DNA of 64,000 nt from DATEOR01 sp963766725 (GTDB taxonomy: Bacteria > Actinomycetota > Thermoleophilia > Gaiellales > Gaiellaceae): the NCBI GenBank assembly GCA_963766725.1, contig CAVYBK010000006.1:434001-498000 (forward strand). Direction: 5' to 3'. How positions within the stretch are numbered: the stretch's first letter is position 1; every line of letters begins with the position of its first letter. The translations under genes were made by a program, and so were the position numbers. The notes beneath the pieces were generated by a model, which was not told where the DNA came from, searched no databases, and saw nothing but the letters and a program-made list of their open reading frames with translations. This document shows positions 26,015 through 33,372 of the stretch, piece by piece.

Positions 26015-27395
26015 CTACTTACCCTCGACGAGCTCGATCCCTTCGTTTCGAAGGTCTTCGACCCCGCCGTCGGCGACGTGCTCGACGCCGTCGAGACCCG
26101 CCCGTTTCAGGAGCGACGCGGCGATCGAGCTGCGGTTTCCGGCCGAGCAGACGATCGCGAGCGGCTTGCCGCCGTTCTCGAGCTCTGCCGGGTACGCCGT
26201 TCCGGAGCTCGTGGAAGGGGATGTGGATCGAGCCGGGCACGTGGCTCTCCTCCCACTCGTCCTCGTCACGCACGTCGAGGACGCGTACCTCGCCGCTTCG
26301 GATCTGCTCCGCGAGGCCGGGCACGTCGACCGCGATCGTCGACCCGGTCTCCAAGCCGGCCTCGCGCCAGGCAGTCGTGCCGCCCGAGAGGAAGCCGGCG
26401 ATCTTCCGAAAGCCGACGGCCTCGAGCAGGCGGGCCATCCTGCGCGCCTCGCCCTCGCTCGCCGCGTTGAGGAGGACGTCCGCCTCGGGATCGGCGATCC
26501 AGGCGGCGCGCGTCCCCACGGAAGAGCGCGTCATCGTCACGTTCACGGAGCCGGGCACGTGCTCGGCATCGAAGTCACGCGTCGGCCGACCGTCGAGTAG
26601 GAGGACGCCCGCGTCGGCCATCTCCTTCACGCGCGCGGGCGCGAGGGGCTCGAGCACGGACGCTTCGGTCAAGAGCGGGCCCTTGTTCAGCTCGACGATG
26701 CGCTTGAAGTTCGGCGGCTGCGGCGAAAGGTGCCCGGTCAGCTCGCGCACGAAGTCCTGCTCGCTGCCGAGACGAAGGAGCCGGTTGAACCGGCGCTCGA
26801 AGCCGATAGTCGTTCCCGGCTTCTCGCTCATGCCGGCGCCGCCGCAGAGCGAGCCGCCGATGTGGCCCGGCCAGGCCTCGGCGAAGTCGTCCAGCTCGAG
26901 CAGCCGGTTGAGCGAGGCGAAGAGCTCCCGCGCCCCCTCCTCGGGCTCGACGGCGAGATCGGGCCGCGCGACGTCGCCGACGAAGAGCGAGTCGCCGGTG
27001 ACGACCAGCCAGGGCTCCTCGCCGCGCGCCGCGTCGGAGATCACATAGGCGGTGTGCTCCGGGCGGTGGCCTGGTGTGGCCAGCGCTTCGATGCGGACGC
27101 CGCCGACGGCGACCGCATCGCCGTCTGCCATGGGCTCGTGCTCGAACGCGACTCCGGCCCCGGCCGGCACATGAATGACCGCGCCGGTCGCCTTCTGCAG
27201 GCGCCCCTTGCCGGAGACGTGATCCGCGTGATTGTGGGTCTCGAGGACGTGCGAGATCCGGAAGCCGTGCTCGTCCGCGAGCGCGAGATAGTCCTCGACG
27301 TCCCACTTGGGATCGACGACCGCAGCCTCGCCGCCGTCCGCCACGAGGTAGGAGGCACAACCGAGGTCCTCGTGCAGCACTTGGCGGAAGAACAC
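26015..27395 (-). CDS. MBL-fold hydrolase fused to two rhodanese domains; single-base frame break
   Basis: The first ~230 residues are a metallo-beta-lactamase fold with THNHADHVSG, TPGHRPEH, the Asp in VTGDSLFVGDVARPDL and the His in AWPGHIGGS, as in persulfide dioxygenase (ETHE1-type) enzymes. Two rhodanese domains follow: the first has Asn/Ala where the cysteine would be (LLNAASEG), the second has the active cysteine in IVCSAGNRSS. The frame is lost at GGG 26190-26192; removing one base joins HELRNGVP to AELENGGKPL and restores a ~459-residue protein. GTG at 27393-27395 is preferred as start because the longer TTG start overlaps the divergent gene. A role in persulfide or sulfane sulfur oxidation is inferred. 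Confidence 0.8.
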
Positions 27396-27417
27396 GCCGA
27401 AATGATAGGTGGTACGG

Positions 27418-27438
27418 TGCCTAGGCAATGCCTAAGCA
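27418..27438. promoter_or_regulatory. Tandem 10-bp repeat at the start of the molybdate regulator gene
   Basis: TGCCTAGGCA (27418-27427, a perfect palindrome) is followed after one base by TGCCTAAGCA (27429-27438). The 11-bp period places both on the same helix face. The ATG of the HTH-molbindin gene lies at 27428, so binding here would block its own expression and could also affect the divergent MBL-rhodanese gene. Autoregulation is inference. Confidence 0.45.
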
Positions 27439-27805
27439 GACGCTCTCGGCCTCGGACGCGGCGCGCACGCTCGGGATCAGCCTCGACACCCTGCGCCGGT
27501 GGGACCGGGATGGGCGGATCAAGACCGAGCGCGACGCGGCCAACCGCCGGCGGGTGTCAAAGACGGAGGTCGACCGCCTGCTCGGCCACGAGGGCCAGCA
27601 CGAGCTCTCGGCGCGCAACCGCTTCCACGGGATCGTCCGAGAGGTGAAGGTGGACGGCCTGCTCGCGCAGGTCGAGCTCGAGACGACCGAGCCGGCGCGG
27701 GTCGTCGCGGTCATCACACGAGAGGCGGCAGAAGAGCTTGGCTTGGCCCCGGGACAGGACGCGACCGCCGTGGTCAAGGCGACGTCGGTGCTCATCGACA
27801 CGTGA
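27428..27805 (+). CDS. Molybdate-responsive regulator: HTH plus molbindin (TOBE) domain
   Basis: The 125-residue protein has an excisionase/MerR-like winged HTH (residues 5-52, SASDAARTLGISLDTLRRWDRDGRI) and a TOBE/molbindin domain (residues 60-125, ARNRFHGIVREVKVDGLLAQVELE). It is shorter than E. coli ModE, which has two molbindin units, so it probably binds oxyanion as an oligomer. It overlaps modA by four bases and heads the modABC operon, supporting molybdate or tungstate control of transport. Its promoter region carries a tandem repeat that is a good operator candidate. Confidence 0.8.
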   Translation: MPKQTLSASDAARTLGISLDTLRRWDRDGRIKTERDAANRRRVSKTEVDRLLGHEGQHELSARNRFHGIVREVKVDGLLAQVELETTEPARVVAVITREAAEELGLAPGQDATAVVKATSVLIDT

Positions 27806-28537
27806 GACGGCTCCTTCTCGCGCTCGTCGTCGTCCTGCTTGCGGGGGGCTGCGGCAACGGCGGGACCGGCGGCGGAGACTCCAACGAGCAGGCGACCGTC
27901 TTCGCCGCCGCGTCCCTCACCGAGGTCTTCCCCGCAGATCGACCCCGACGCGACGTACAACTTCGCGGGCTCGGACGATCTCGCGACGCAGATCACGGAG
28001 GGAGCGCCGGCGGACGTCTTCGCCGCCGCGAGCCCCAAGTACCCCGACCAGCTGTACGAGGACGGGCTCGTGGACAAGCCGGAGGTCTTCGCCACCAACA
28101 AGCTCGTCCTCATCGTCCCCAAGGACAACCCGGCCAACATCCAGTCCGTCGACGACCTGCACAACCCCGACGTGAAGCTCGTGATCGGCGCCGAGGGCGT
28201 GCCGATCGGCGACTACACGCGCACCGTGCTCGAGAACATGGGTGCAAGCGACGTCCTCGACCAGGTCGTGAGCGAGGAGGACGACGTCAAGGGCGTCGTC
28301 GGAAAGGTCTCGCTCGGCGAGGCAGACGCCGGCTTCGTCTACGTGACGGACGTGAAGCCGGTGGAGGACAAGGTGACCGCCATCGAGCTTCCCGAGGAGG
28401 CGCAGGCGAAGGTGGAGTACGAGATCGCAGTCGTGAAGGACGCGCCGCACCACGACGCGGCGCACGAGTTCGTCGAGCAGGTGCTCGGCGAAGACGGTCA
28501 GGCCAAGCTGCAGGCCGCCGGCTTCGGGCCTCCGTGA
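27802..28537 (+). CDS. modA: Molybdate ABC transporter substrate-binding lipoprotein; single-base frame break
   Basis: GTG at 27802 begins a lipoprotein signal peptide with lipobox LAGGC (Cys about residue 17), followed by a Gly-rich linker and TVFAAASLTEVFP. At CCCC 27930-27933 the frame shifts; removing one C continues QIDPDATYNFAGSDDLATQ, then EGAPADVFAAASPKYPDQL, all typical of ModA oxyanion-binding proteins. The interval is 3n+1 (736 nt), consistent with one extra base and a 244-residue protein. It binds molybdate outside the membrane and delivers it to ModB. It overlaps both neighbours by four bases. Confidence 0.85.
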
Positions 28538-29352
28538 GACGGCCGTTCGAGGTCGTCCTCGCGGTTTCAACGGGGCTGATCCTCGCCTTTCTGCTCCTTC
28601 CGATCCTCGCCCTCTTCCTACGGATTCCTCCCGAGGACCTGCTCTCACAGCTCACGAGCGAGGTGGCGGTCGACGCGCTCATCGTCAGCGTGAAGACGAG
28701 CGTGATCGCGCACGCCGTCGTGCTCCTGCTGGGAACTCCGACCGCGTACCTGGTCGCGACGCGACGTTTCCGGGGGCGCTCGCTCGTGCTCACGCTGATC
28801 GAGCTGCCGCTCGTGCTCCCTCCGGCGGTGGCAGGCATCGCGCTCTTCGCGGCGTTCGGGCGTGCGGGGCTCCTGGGGGACACGCTCGACGCCGCGGGGA
28901 TCTCCATCCCCTTCACGCAGACCGCCGTGGTCTTCGCGATCATCTTCGTCTCGAGCCCGTTCTACATCCGGCTCGGCATCGCAGCGTTCGAGGGTCTCGA
29001 CCCCGCCCTCATCGACGCGTCGCGAACGCTCGGCGCGGGCCCCAGGCGAACGTTCTTCCGAGTGGCTCTCCCCCTCGCCGCCGGCGGTCTCTCCGCGGCC
29101 TCGGCGCTCGCATTCGCACGCGGGCTCGGCGAGTTCGGCGCGACGATCATGTTCGCCGGAAGCCTGCAGGGCGTGACCCAGACGCTGCCGCTCGCCATCT
29201 ACGCGCAGCTCGACATCGACTTCGACATCGCGCTGGCCCTCGGCGCGTTCCTCGTCGTCGTCAGCGTGGCCGTTCTCCTAACCGTCAAGCTGCTCCCTTC
29301 GTGGACACGCTTCACATTGATCTCGCTCGCGCCCTCCGGGCGTTCCGACTAG
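28534..29352 (+). CDS. modB: Molybdate ABC transporter permease
   Basis: This 272-residue integral membrane protein starts at GTG 28534, overlapping the modA stop. It has five to six hydrophobic segments and the permease signature EFGATIMFAG near residue 200 (in the EAA loop context ASRTLGAGPRRTFFRVALPLA), which contacts the ATPase. Segments such as VLPPAVAGIALFAAFG match ModB/CysT permeases. The 3' end overlaps modC by 52 bp. Confidence 0.93.
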   Translation: MRRPFEVVLAVSTGLILAFLLLPILALFLRIPPEDLLSQLTSEVAVDALIVSVKTSVIAHAVVLLLGTPTAYLVATRRFRGRSLVLTLIELPLVLPPAVAGIALFAAFGRAGLLGDTLDAAGISIPFTQTAVVFAIIFVSSPFYIRLGIAAFEGLDPALIDASRTLGAGPRRTFFRVALPLAAGGLSAASALAFARGLGEFGATIMFAGSLQGVTQTLPLAIYAQLDIDFDIALALGAFLVVVSVAVLLTVKLLPSWTRFTLISLAPSGRSD

Positions 29353-30330
29353 AGCTCGCGCTCGACGTCGAAGGCGTCGTCGCGCTGGCGGGCCCGTCCG
29401 GGGCCGGCAAGAGCACCGTGCTGCGGACGATCGCGGGCCTCAGCCGACCGGACAAGGGCCGCATCGCGCTCGGAGACGCCGTGTGGTTCGACAGCGGGGC
29501 GAAGGTCGACCTACGGCCGGAGGAGCGATCGGTCGGGCTCGTCTTCCAGGACTACGCGCTCTTCCCCCACATGTCCGTCGCGGACAACGTCGCCTACGGC
29601 GGCGGGAAGGACAGCAGCGAGCTGCTTGCGCGCTTCGGGATCGAGTCGCTCGCCCGCCTCAAGCCCGGAGAGCTTTCGGGCGGAGAGCGCCAGCGCGTCG
29701 CGCTCGCACGGGCGCTTGCGCGCGACCCAGGCGTCCTCCTCCTCGACGAGCCACTCGCCGCCCTCGACACACATACCCGCGCGCGAGTGCGCGGGGAGCT
29801 GCGCGGACTGCTCAAGGGCCTTGGCCTCCCGACCCTCGTCGTGACGCACAGCTTCGAGGACGCGGCCGCGCTCACGGACAGGATCGGCGTGCTCGTCGAA
29901 GGGCAGCTCGTCCAGATGGGATCCGCAGCCGACCTCGTGGCGGCGCCGACGACGCCCTTCGTCGCCGATTTCACGGGCGCGAACCTCCTGACCGGCCGCG
30001 CGCGTGCGACGGGCGACGGGCTGACCGAGGTGATGCTCGCCGATGGAAGCGCGATCGTCTCGACGGATCAGCTGACGGGAGAGGTCGGTGCCGTCATCCA
30101 CCCCTGGGAGGTCGGCATCGCGCGGGCGATGCCGCTCGACTCGATGCAGAACCACGTGCGCGGGCCGATCGAGAGCCTCGTGCCCGTGGCGAACCGCATG
30201 CGGATCCGCGTCGGCCCGCTCACCGCGGAGATCACCGCCGAGTCCGCGGCGCGCCTGGGCCTCGCTGCCCGGCGACGAGGTCGTCGCGAGCTTCAAGGCG
30301 AGCGGCACCCGCTTGATCCCGCTCGCCTAG
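29301..30330 (+). CDS. modC: Molybdate ABC transporter ATP-binding protein; frame break near C-terminus
   Basis: The ATPase domain has Walker A GPSGAGKST (residues ~32-40), Q-loop FQDYALFPHMSV, signature LSGGERQRVALARALA and Walker B LLLDEPLAALD with the switch His in VVTHSFEDA. A C-terminal TOBE-like domain follows residue ~230. At CCC 30268-30270 the frame is broken; removing one C continues LGLAAGDEVVASFKASGTRLIPLA and stops at 30330, giving 342 residues. Without correction, the frame runs on 236 bp into the antisense of the next genes. GTG 29301 is needed to include the first beta strand. Confidence 0.88.
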
Positions 30331-30344
30331 CAGGCGGCTGTAGA

Positions 30345-30527
30345 TCAGACAGTGGCGGTTTCGGTCTTCTCCTCCTTGAGGCGGCGGATCAGGTCGGCTA
30401 CGTCGGCGACCTCCTGCTCGAGATCCTTCTGATACTCCTCGAGCCGCTTCAGCCACTCCTCACGGTTGCCGATGCGCCGCCCGATGCCGGGCCCGCACCC
30501 CGAATGTCGATGGTGACGACGATGCAT
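30345..30527 (-). CDS. Small His-rich/coiled-coil protein downstream of PadR
   Basis: This 60-residue protein begins MHRRHHRHSGCGPGIG and ends with a long predicted coiled coil (EEWLKRLEEYQKDLEQEVADVADLIRRLKEE). It lies four bases downstream of the PadR gene, on the same strand. I recall small proteins of this form (His/Gly-rich head, coiled coil) adjacent to PadR regulators in other actinobacteria, but no function is known to me. The His-rich head could bind metal; that is a guess. Confidence 0.6.
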   Translation of the reverse strand: MHRRHHRHSGCGPGIGRRIGNREEWLKRLEEYQKDLEQEVADVADLIRRLKEEKTETATV

Positions 30528-30531
30528 GCGT

Positions 30532-30939
30532 TCACCTCCCCTCGTCGTTCTCGTAGCGGTCGATGAAGCCGGCGATGACGCCCTTCGCCTCGCGCAGGGA
30601 CTCGGCCCAACGGTCGAGGAGACGCCGGCCTTCCTCAGTCAGCTCATAGGTGCGCTTGGCCGGCCCTGGAAGGTCGGCGCTCCACTCCGACGAGACGATC
30701 CCCTCCTCCTCGAGCGCGCGCAGGACGCGGTAGAGGTTGCCGACGTCGATGCGCGTCTCGCCGCCCGCGACCTCCGGCAGCCGCTCGATCAGCTCGTACC
30801 CGTGCATCGGGCGCTCGCGCAAGAGCAAGAGGAGAGCGGGCTCGATGAACCGCTCGACCCTGGCGCGTACCGCCCAGTGACCGGGCCTCACGTATGCGCG
30901 CGAGCGCGCCCTCCGGCCTCGATGCCCTCTCACGCACAC
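30532..30939 (-). CDS. PadR-family transcriptional regulator
   Basis: This 135-residue protein has an Arg-rich N-terminus (residues 1-25) and a PadR winged helix: FIEPALLLLLRERPMHGYELIERLPEVAGG, then IDVGNLYRVLRALEEEGIVSSEW with the family pattern KRTYELTEEGRRLLDRWAESLREAKGVIAGFIDRY. The start is GTG at 30937-30939. It probably represses its own two-gene unit; a palindrome lies just upstream. The ligand cannot be predicted. Confidence 0.85.
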   Translation of the reverse strand: MCVRGHRGRRARSRAYVRPGHWAVRARVERFIEPALLLLLRERPMHGYELIERLPEVAGGETRIDVGNLYRVLRALEEEGIVSSEWSADLPGPAKRTYELTEEGRRLLDRWAESLREAKGVIAGFIDRYENDEGR

Positions 30940-30951
30940 CTATAAGTCAAA

Positions 30952-30961
30952 TACATATGTA
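30952..30961. promoter_or_regulatory. Palindrome TACATATGTA upstream of padR
   Basis: A perfect 10-bp AT-rich palindrome lies 13 bp upstream of the PadR start codon in otherwise GC-rich DNA. PadR proteins usually bind palindromic sites with ATGT/ACAT half-sites that overlap their own promoter. Assignment as operator is inference from position and symmetry. Confidence 0.45.
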
Positions 30962-30996
30962 AGAGACTAGCAGGCGCTACGTGCGCATGAGGAGCG

Positions 30997-31327
30997 CTAG
31001 GTCTGCGACTTGTCGAACAGAACGAGCACCGCGAGGCGCTCGTACGCGGAGAAGCGATGGTCGGCCCCGGCGCGGACGAAGACCGCGCCGCCCTCCTCGA
31101 GCTGGACCGGCTCCCCCTCGACTTCGAGCACGCCCGTGCCTTCGAGCACGACGTAGATCTCGTCCCACTCGTGCGGCTGCTGGCGGTCGGGCTCGGGCGC
31201 GACGAGCACGTAGACCCCGACCTCGACCCCCGGGCGACTCGTGGACGATCTCGTAGCCGCCGTTCCCGGCGGCGAGCCGGTCTGCCACGTGGCCGACGTC
31301 GAAGGAGTGGGAAACGGGTCGTTCCAT
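30997..31327 (-). CDS. Cupin-domain protein; single-base frame break
   Basis: The N-terminal part (MERPVSHSFDVGHVADRL...GGYEIVHESPG) and the cupin barrel (PHEWDEIYVVLEGTGVLEVEGEPVQLEEGGAVFVRAGADHRF) are in different frames. Removing one base in CCCCC 31227-31231 joins them to a ~109-residue single-domain cupin. The metal-binding histidine of the first cupin motif is present (QQPHEWDE), and the second motif has DHRF. The ATG at 31325-31327 overlaps the stop of the DUF4389 gene. Substrate unknown; it could be a small sensor or isomerase. Confidence 0.75.
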
Positions 31328-32685
31328 CAGCGAAGGCGGAAGGGTGGATATTCGTCGCGCATCAGGGATGCATAGGCGACCACGCGGAAGAGCCAGCGAT
31401 TGATCCCGATCACGAGCTCGAAGATGTCGCGGTGGTAGCGGCCGGTGTAGGCGAGATGGACGGCGGCGATGAGGACGAGGATGAAGTCGAGGCCGCCCCA
31501 GCGGAACCAGCCGATGCCGACCCCGAGGCCGACGAGGAACACGAGCACGAGGTAGTGCGGGATGGCGAGGAGCCACCACTTCACGAGCGCAAGGCCGCGG
31601 GAGAGCTGCTCTGGATACGGGATCTCGAGCCGCGCCGGGTAATCGGGCTCCGGCCCGAGCGAGAAGGGCGGATAGCGGTCGGTGCCGAGGGCGCTGTACG
31701 AGTAGAAGCCGACCCGCCACGTCCACCGGAGCACGCCCACGTTGAAGTCGAAGATCGAGCGCGGATAGCGGCCGGTGAAGAGGATCGCGAAGAACGCGAC
31801 GATCGTCAGCACGGCGAACGCGAGCCACAGGAAGGCGAGCACGATGTAGTGCGGGATCGCGAGGAGCCATTTCACGATCCAGAGCCAGCGCGAGAGGGGC
31901 TCGTCGAGCGCGCCGTCGAGCTGCACCGGGTACTCGTCCACCGGAGCCGTGATCGGTGCTGGCTGAACGGCGGTCTCCGTCGCCGGCACTCCGCGCGCGC
32001 CGAAGAAGATCATCACGACGCCTGCCGCGAGGACGAGCAGGCCGGCGATGAGGACGCCGATCGCGATCCAGATGAGCCAGCCGACGCGCGCGCCGAAGGT
32101 CAGATCCGCGGCGACGATGCGCGAGCCGTCCTCGTTCATGACGACCGCGACCCAGCTGCCTTCGGCGATATCCCATGAGACCGTCGCGTCCGGGCCCGAG
32201 TCGGAGACGGCCCAGAAGGATTGCTGGCCGGGCGGCGTGGGCGGCGGGCCGCCGGGCCGGGGCCGCACGGAGAACCCGAACGGGTCGAAGTCGACGTCCG
32301 TGACAACGGCGTGGCCGACGCCGCGCAGGTAGGCGTCCACCGCGTCCCTCGGCCCGATGCCGACGAAGATCGGCTTGCTGCGGGTGCTCGAGCCCTCGAT
32401 CCGGACCGTCGCGAGGCGGCCCTCGTCGAAGAGCCAGTCGGGCGCGTCGTTCCCGATGTCGAGGTCGTCGGACTCGAGCGCGAACGAGGGAGTGGAGAAG
32501 TTGTGCGCGCCGGTCCGGAAATAGCCGTCCGAGTCCCTCTGGGAGTTCGCCCAGAACAGGGCTCCGGCGGCCGCGAGCACCGCGAGCGCAAAGAGTGTGG
32601 CCAGGATCCCGAGGACGAGCAGGACGATCCGTCCCGCATCCCAACGGGAACGTGCAGGCGGAGGCGGCGGGGCTGGTTCGGTCAC
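31327..32685 (-). CDS. DUF4389 membrane protein (two DUF4389 units)
   Basis: This 452-residue protein has a Pro-rich N-terminus, a membrane helix at about residues 20-45, a ~150-residue extracytoplasmic region (YFRTGAHNFSTPSFALESDDLDI...), a second helix pair near 205-235, and then two copies of the DUF4389 pattern: RWLWIVKWLLAIPHYIVLAFLWLA...TGRYPRSIFDFNVGVLRW and LALVKWWLLAIPHYLVLVFL...AYTGRYHRDIFELVIGINRW. The biochemical role of DUF4389 is unknown. It is coupled to the cupin gene by an ATGA overlap and lies 3 bp after the holin-like gene. Confidence 0.85.
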   Translation of the reverse strand: MTEPAPPPPPARSRWDAGRIVLLVLGILATLFALAVLAAAGALFWANSQRDSDGYFRTGAHNFSTPSFALESDDLDIGNDAPDWLFDEGRLATVRIEGSSTRSKPIFVGIGPRDAVDAYLRGVGHAVVTDVDFDPFGFSVRPRPGGPPPTPPGQQSFWAVSDSGPDATVSWDIAEGSWVAVVMNEDGSRIVAADLTFGARVGWLIWIAIGVLIAGLLVLAAGVVMIFFGARGVPATETAVQPAPITAPVDEYPVQLDGALDEPLSRWLWIVKWLLAIPHYIVLAFLWLAFAVLTIVAFFAILFTGRYPRSIFDFNVGVLRWTWRVGFYSYSALGTDRYPPFSLGPEPDYPARLEIPYPEQLSRGLALVKWWLLAIPHYLVLVFLVGLGVGIGWFRWGGLDFILVLIAAVHLAYTGRYHRDIFELVIGINRWLFRVVAYASLMRDEYPPFRLR

Positions 32686-32688
32686 GGC

Positions 32689-33069
32689 CTAGGCCGTGAG
32701 CTCGCGCTTGGTCTCGCGGTTCTCCGGCCGGAAGATCCCGTACACGATCATGTTGACCAGCCAGATGATGATCACCGACCCGAGGTAGGTCCAGAAGCCG
32801 CTGACCTCGAAGGGCGGGACGATCTTGTCCGCGATCCAGAGCGTGAACGCGTTGATGAAGAGCAGGAGAATGCCGAGCGTCAGGATCACCGCCGGGAGGG
32901 TGAGGATGATCACGATCGGCCGGATGATCGCGTTCGCGAGGAAGAGGACGAGGCCCGCGACGACGAGCACCCAGACTTTGTCGTCGTAGGTGACGCCGTC
33001 GAAGATCAGCGACGTGACCCAGATCCCGAGCACGTTGCTCGCCCAGCCGAAAACAAGCCAGAACAACAC
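32689..33069 (-). CDS. Phage holin family-4/YvlD-like membrane protein
   Basis: This 126-residue protein has four predicted membrane helices and the family pattern NAIIRPIVIILTLPAVILTLGILLLFINAFTLWIAD. Despite the name, these proteins are chromosomal membrane proteins of unclear function, some linked to envelope stress in Firmicutes. No phage genes are nearby. Position suggests co-transcription with the DUF4389 gene. Confidence 0.88.
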   Translation of the reverse strand: MLFWLVFGWASNVLGIWVTSLIFDGVTYDDKVWVLVVAGLVLFLANAIIRPIVIILTLPAVILTLGILLLFINAFTLWIADKIVPPFEVSGFWTYLGSVIIIWLVNMIVYGIFRPENRETKRELTA

Positions 33070-33078
33070 GCGCCTACC

Positions 33079-33372
33079 CTAACCGCTCGCCGAGTCCCGC
33101 TTCCAGGAAAAGGCCGAGCGGGCGATTCGCGGCCGCCCGTCGAGGCAGTCCGCCCAGGCCTTCGCCGCGCGCATGATGGCCGGGTCACCCGCGGTGAGGC
33201 TGAGCGTCTCGTTCCCCTCGAACACGAACACGACCTCCTGCGGGGTGACGAAGACCTCGTGGGCGTCGAACGCGGATCCCTCGAGGTCGAACGGCGGCCC
33301 CTCGTCCAGGAGCTCCCGGGCCCGGGCTTCTGCGCCAGGCTTCAGCGGAGCGACGACGACCAGCCGGCTCAT
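33079..33372 (-). CDS. Small hypothetical protein (97 aa)
   Basis: The protein starts MSRLVVVAPLKPGAEARARELLDEGPPFDLEGSAF and has a beta-alpha-beta pattern with an antiparallel strand (HEVFVTPQEVVFVFEG), reminiscent of dimeric ferredoxin-like (ABM-type) small proteins. There is no signal peptide or cysteine pair. Its ATG overlaps the aconitase stop codon (ATGA), so it is probably co-translated with it. I cannot name its function. Confidence 0.7.
   Translation of the reverse strand: MSRLVVVAPLKPGAEARARELLDEGPPFDLEGSAFDAHEVFVTPQEVVFVFEGNETLSLTAGDPAIMRAAKAWADCLDGRPRIARSAFSWKRDSASG

Noticed and set aside
26802..26809. GCCGATAG on the plus strand inside the MBL-rhodanese gene
   Set aside because: It lies within coding sequence on the opposite strand and precedes no gene start. 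It is recorded as a background occurrence of the motif.
27499..29352. Single 617-codon frame spanning the molybdate regulator, modA and modB
   Set aside because: Only its last 272 codons (modB) are protein-like; the upstream part is an out-of-frame reading of the regulator and modA.
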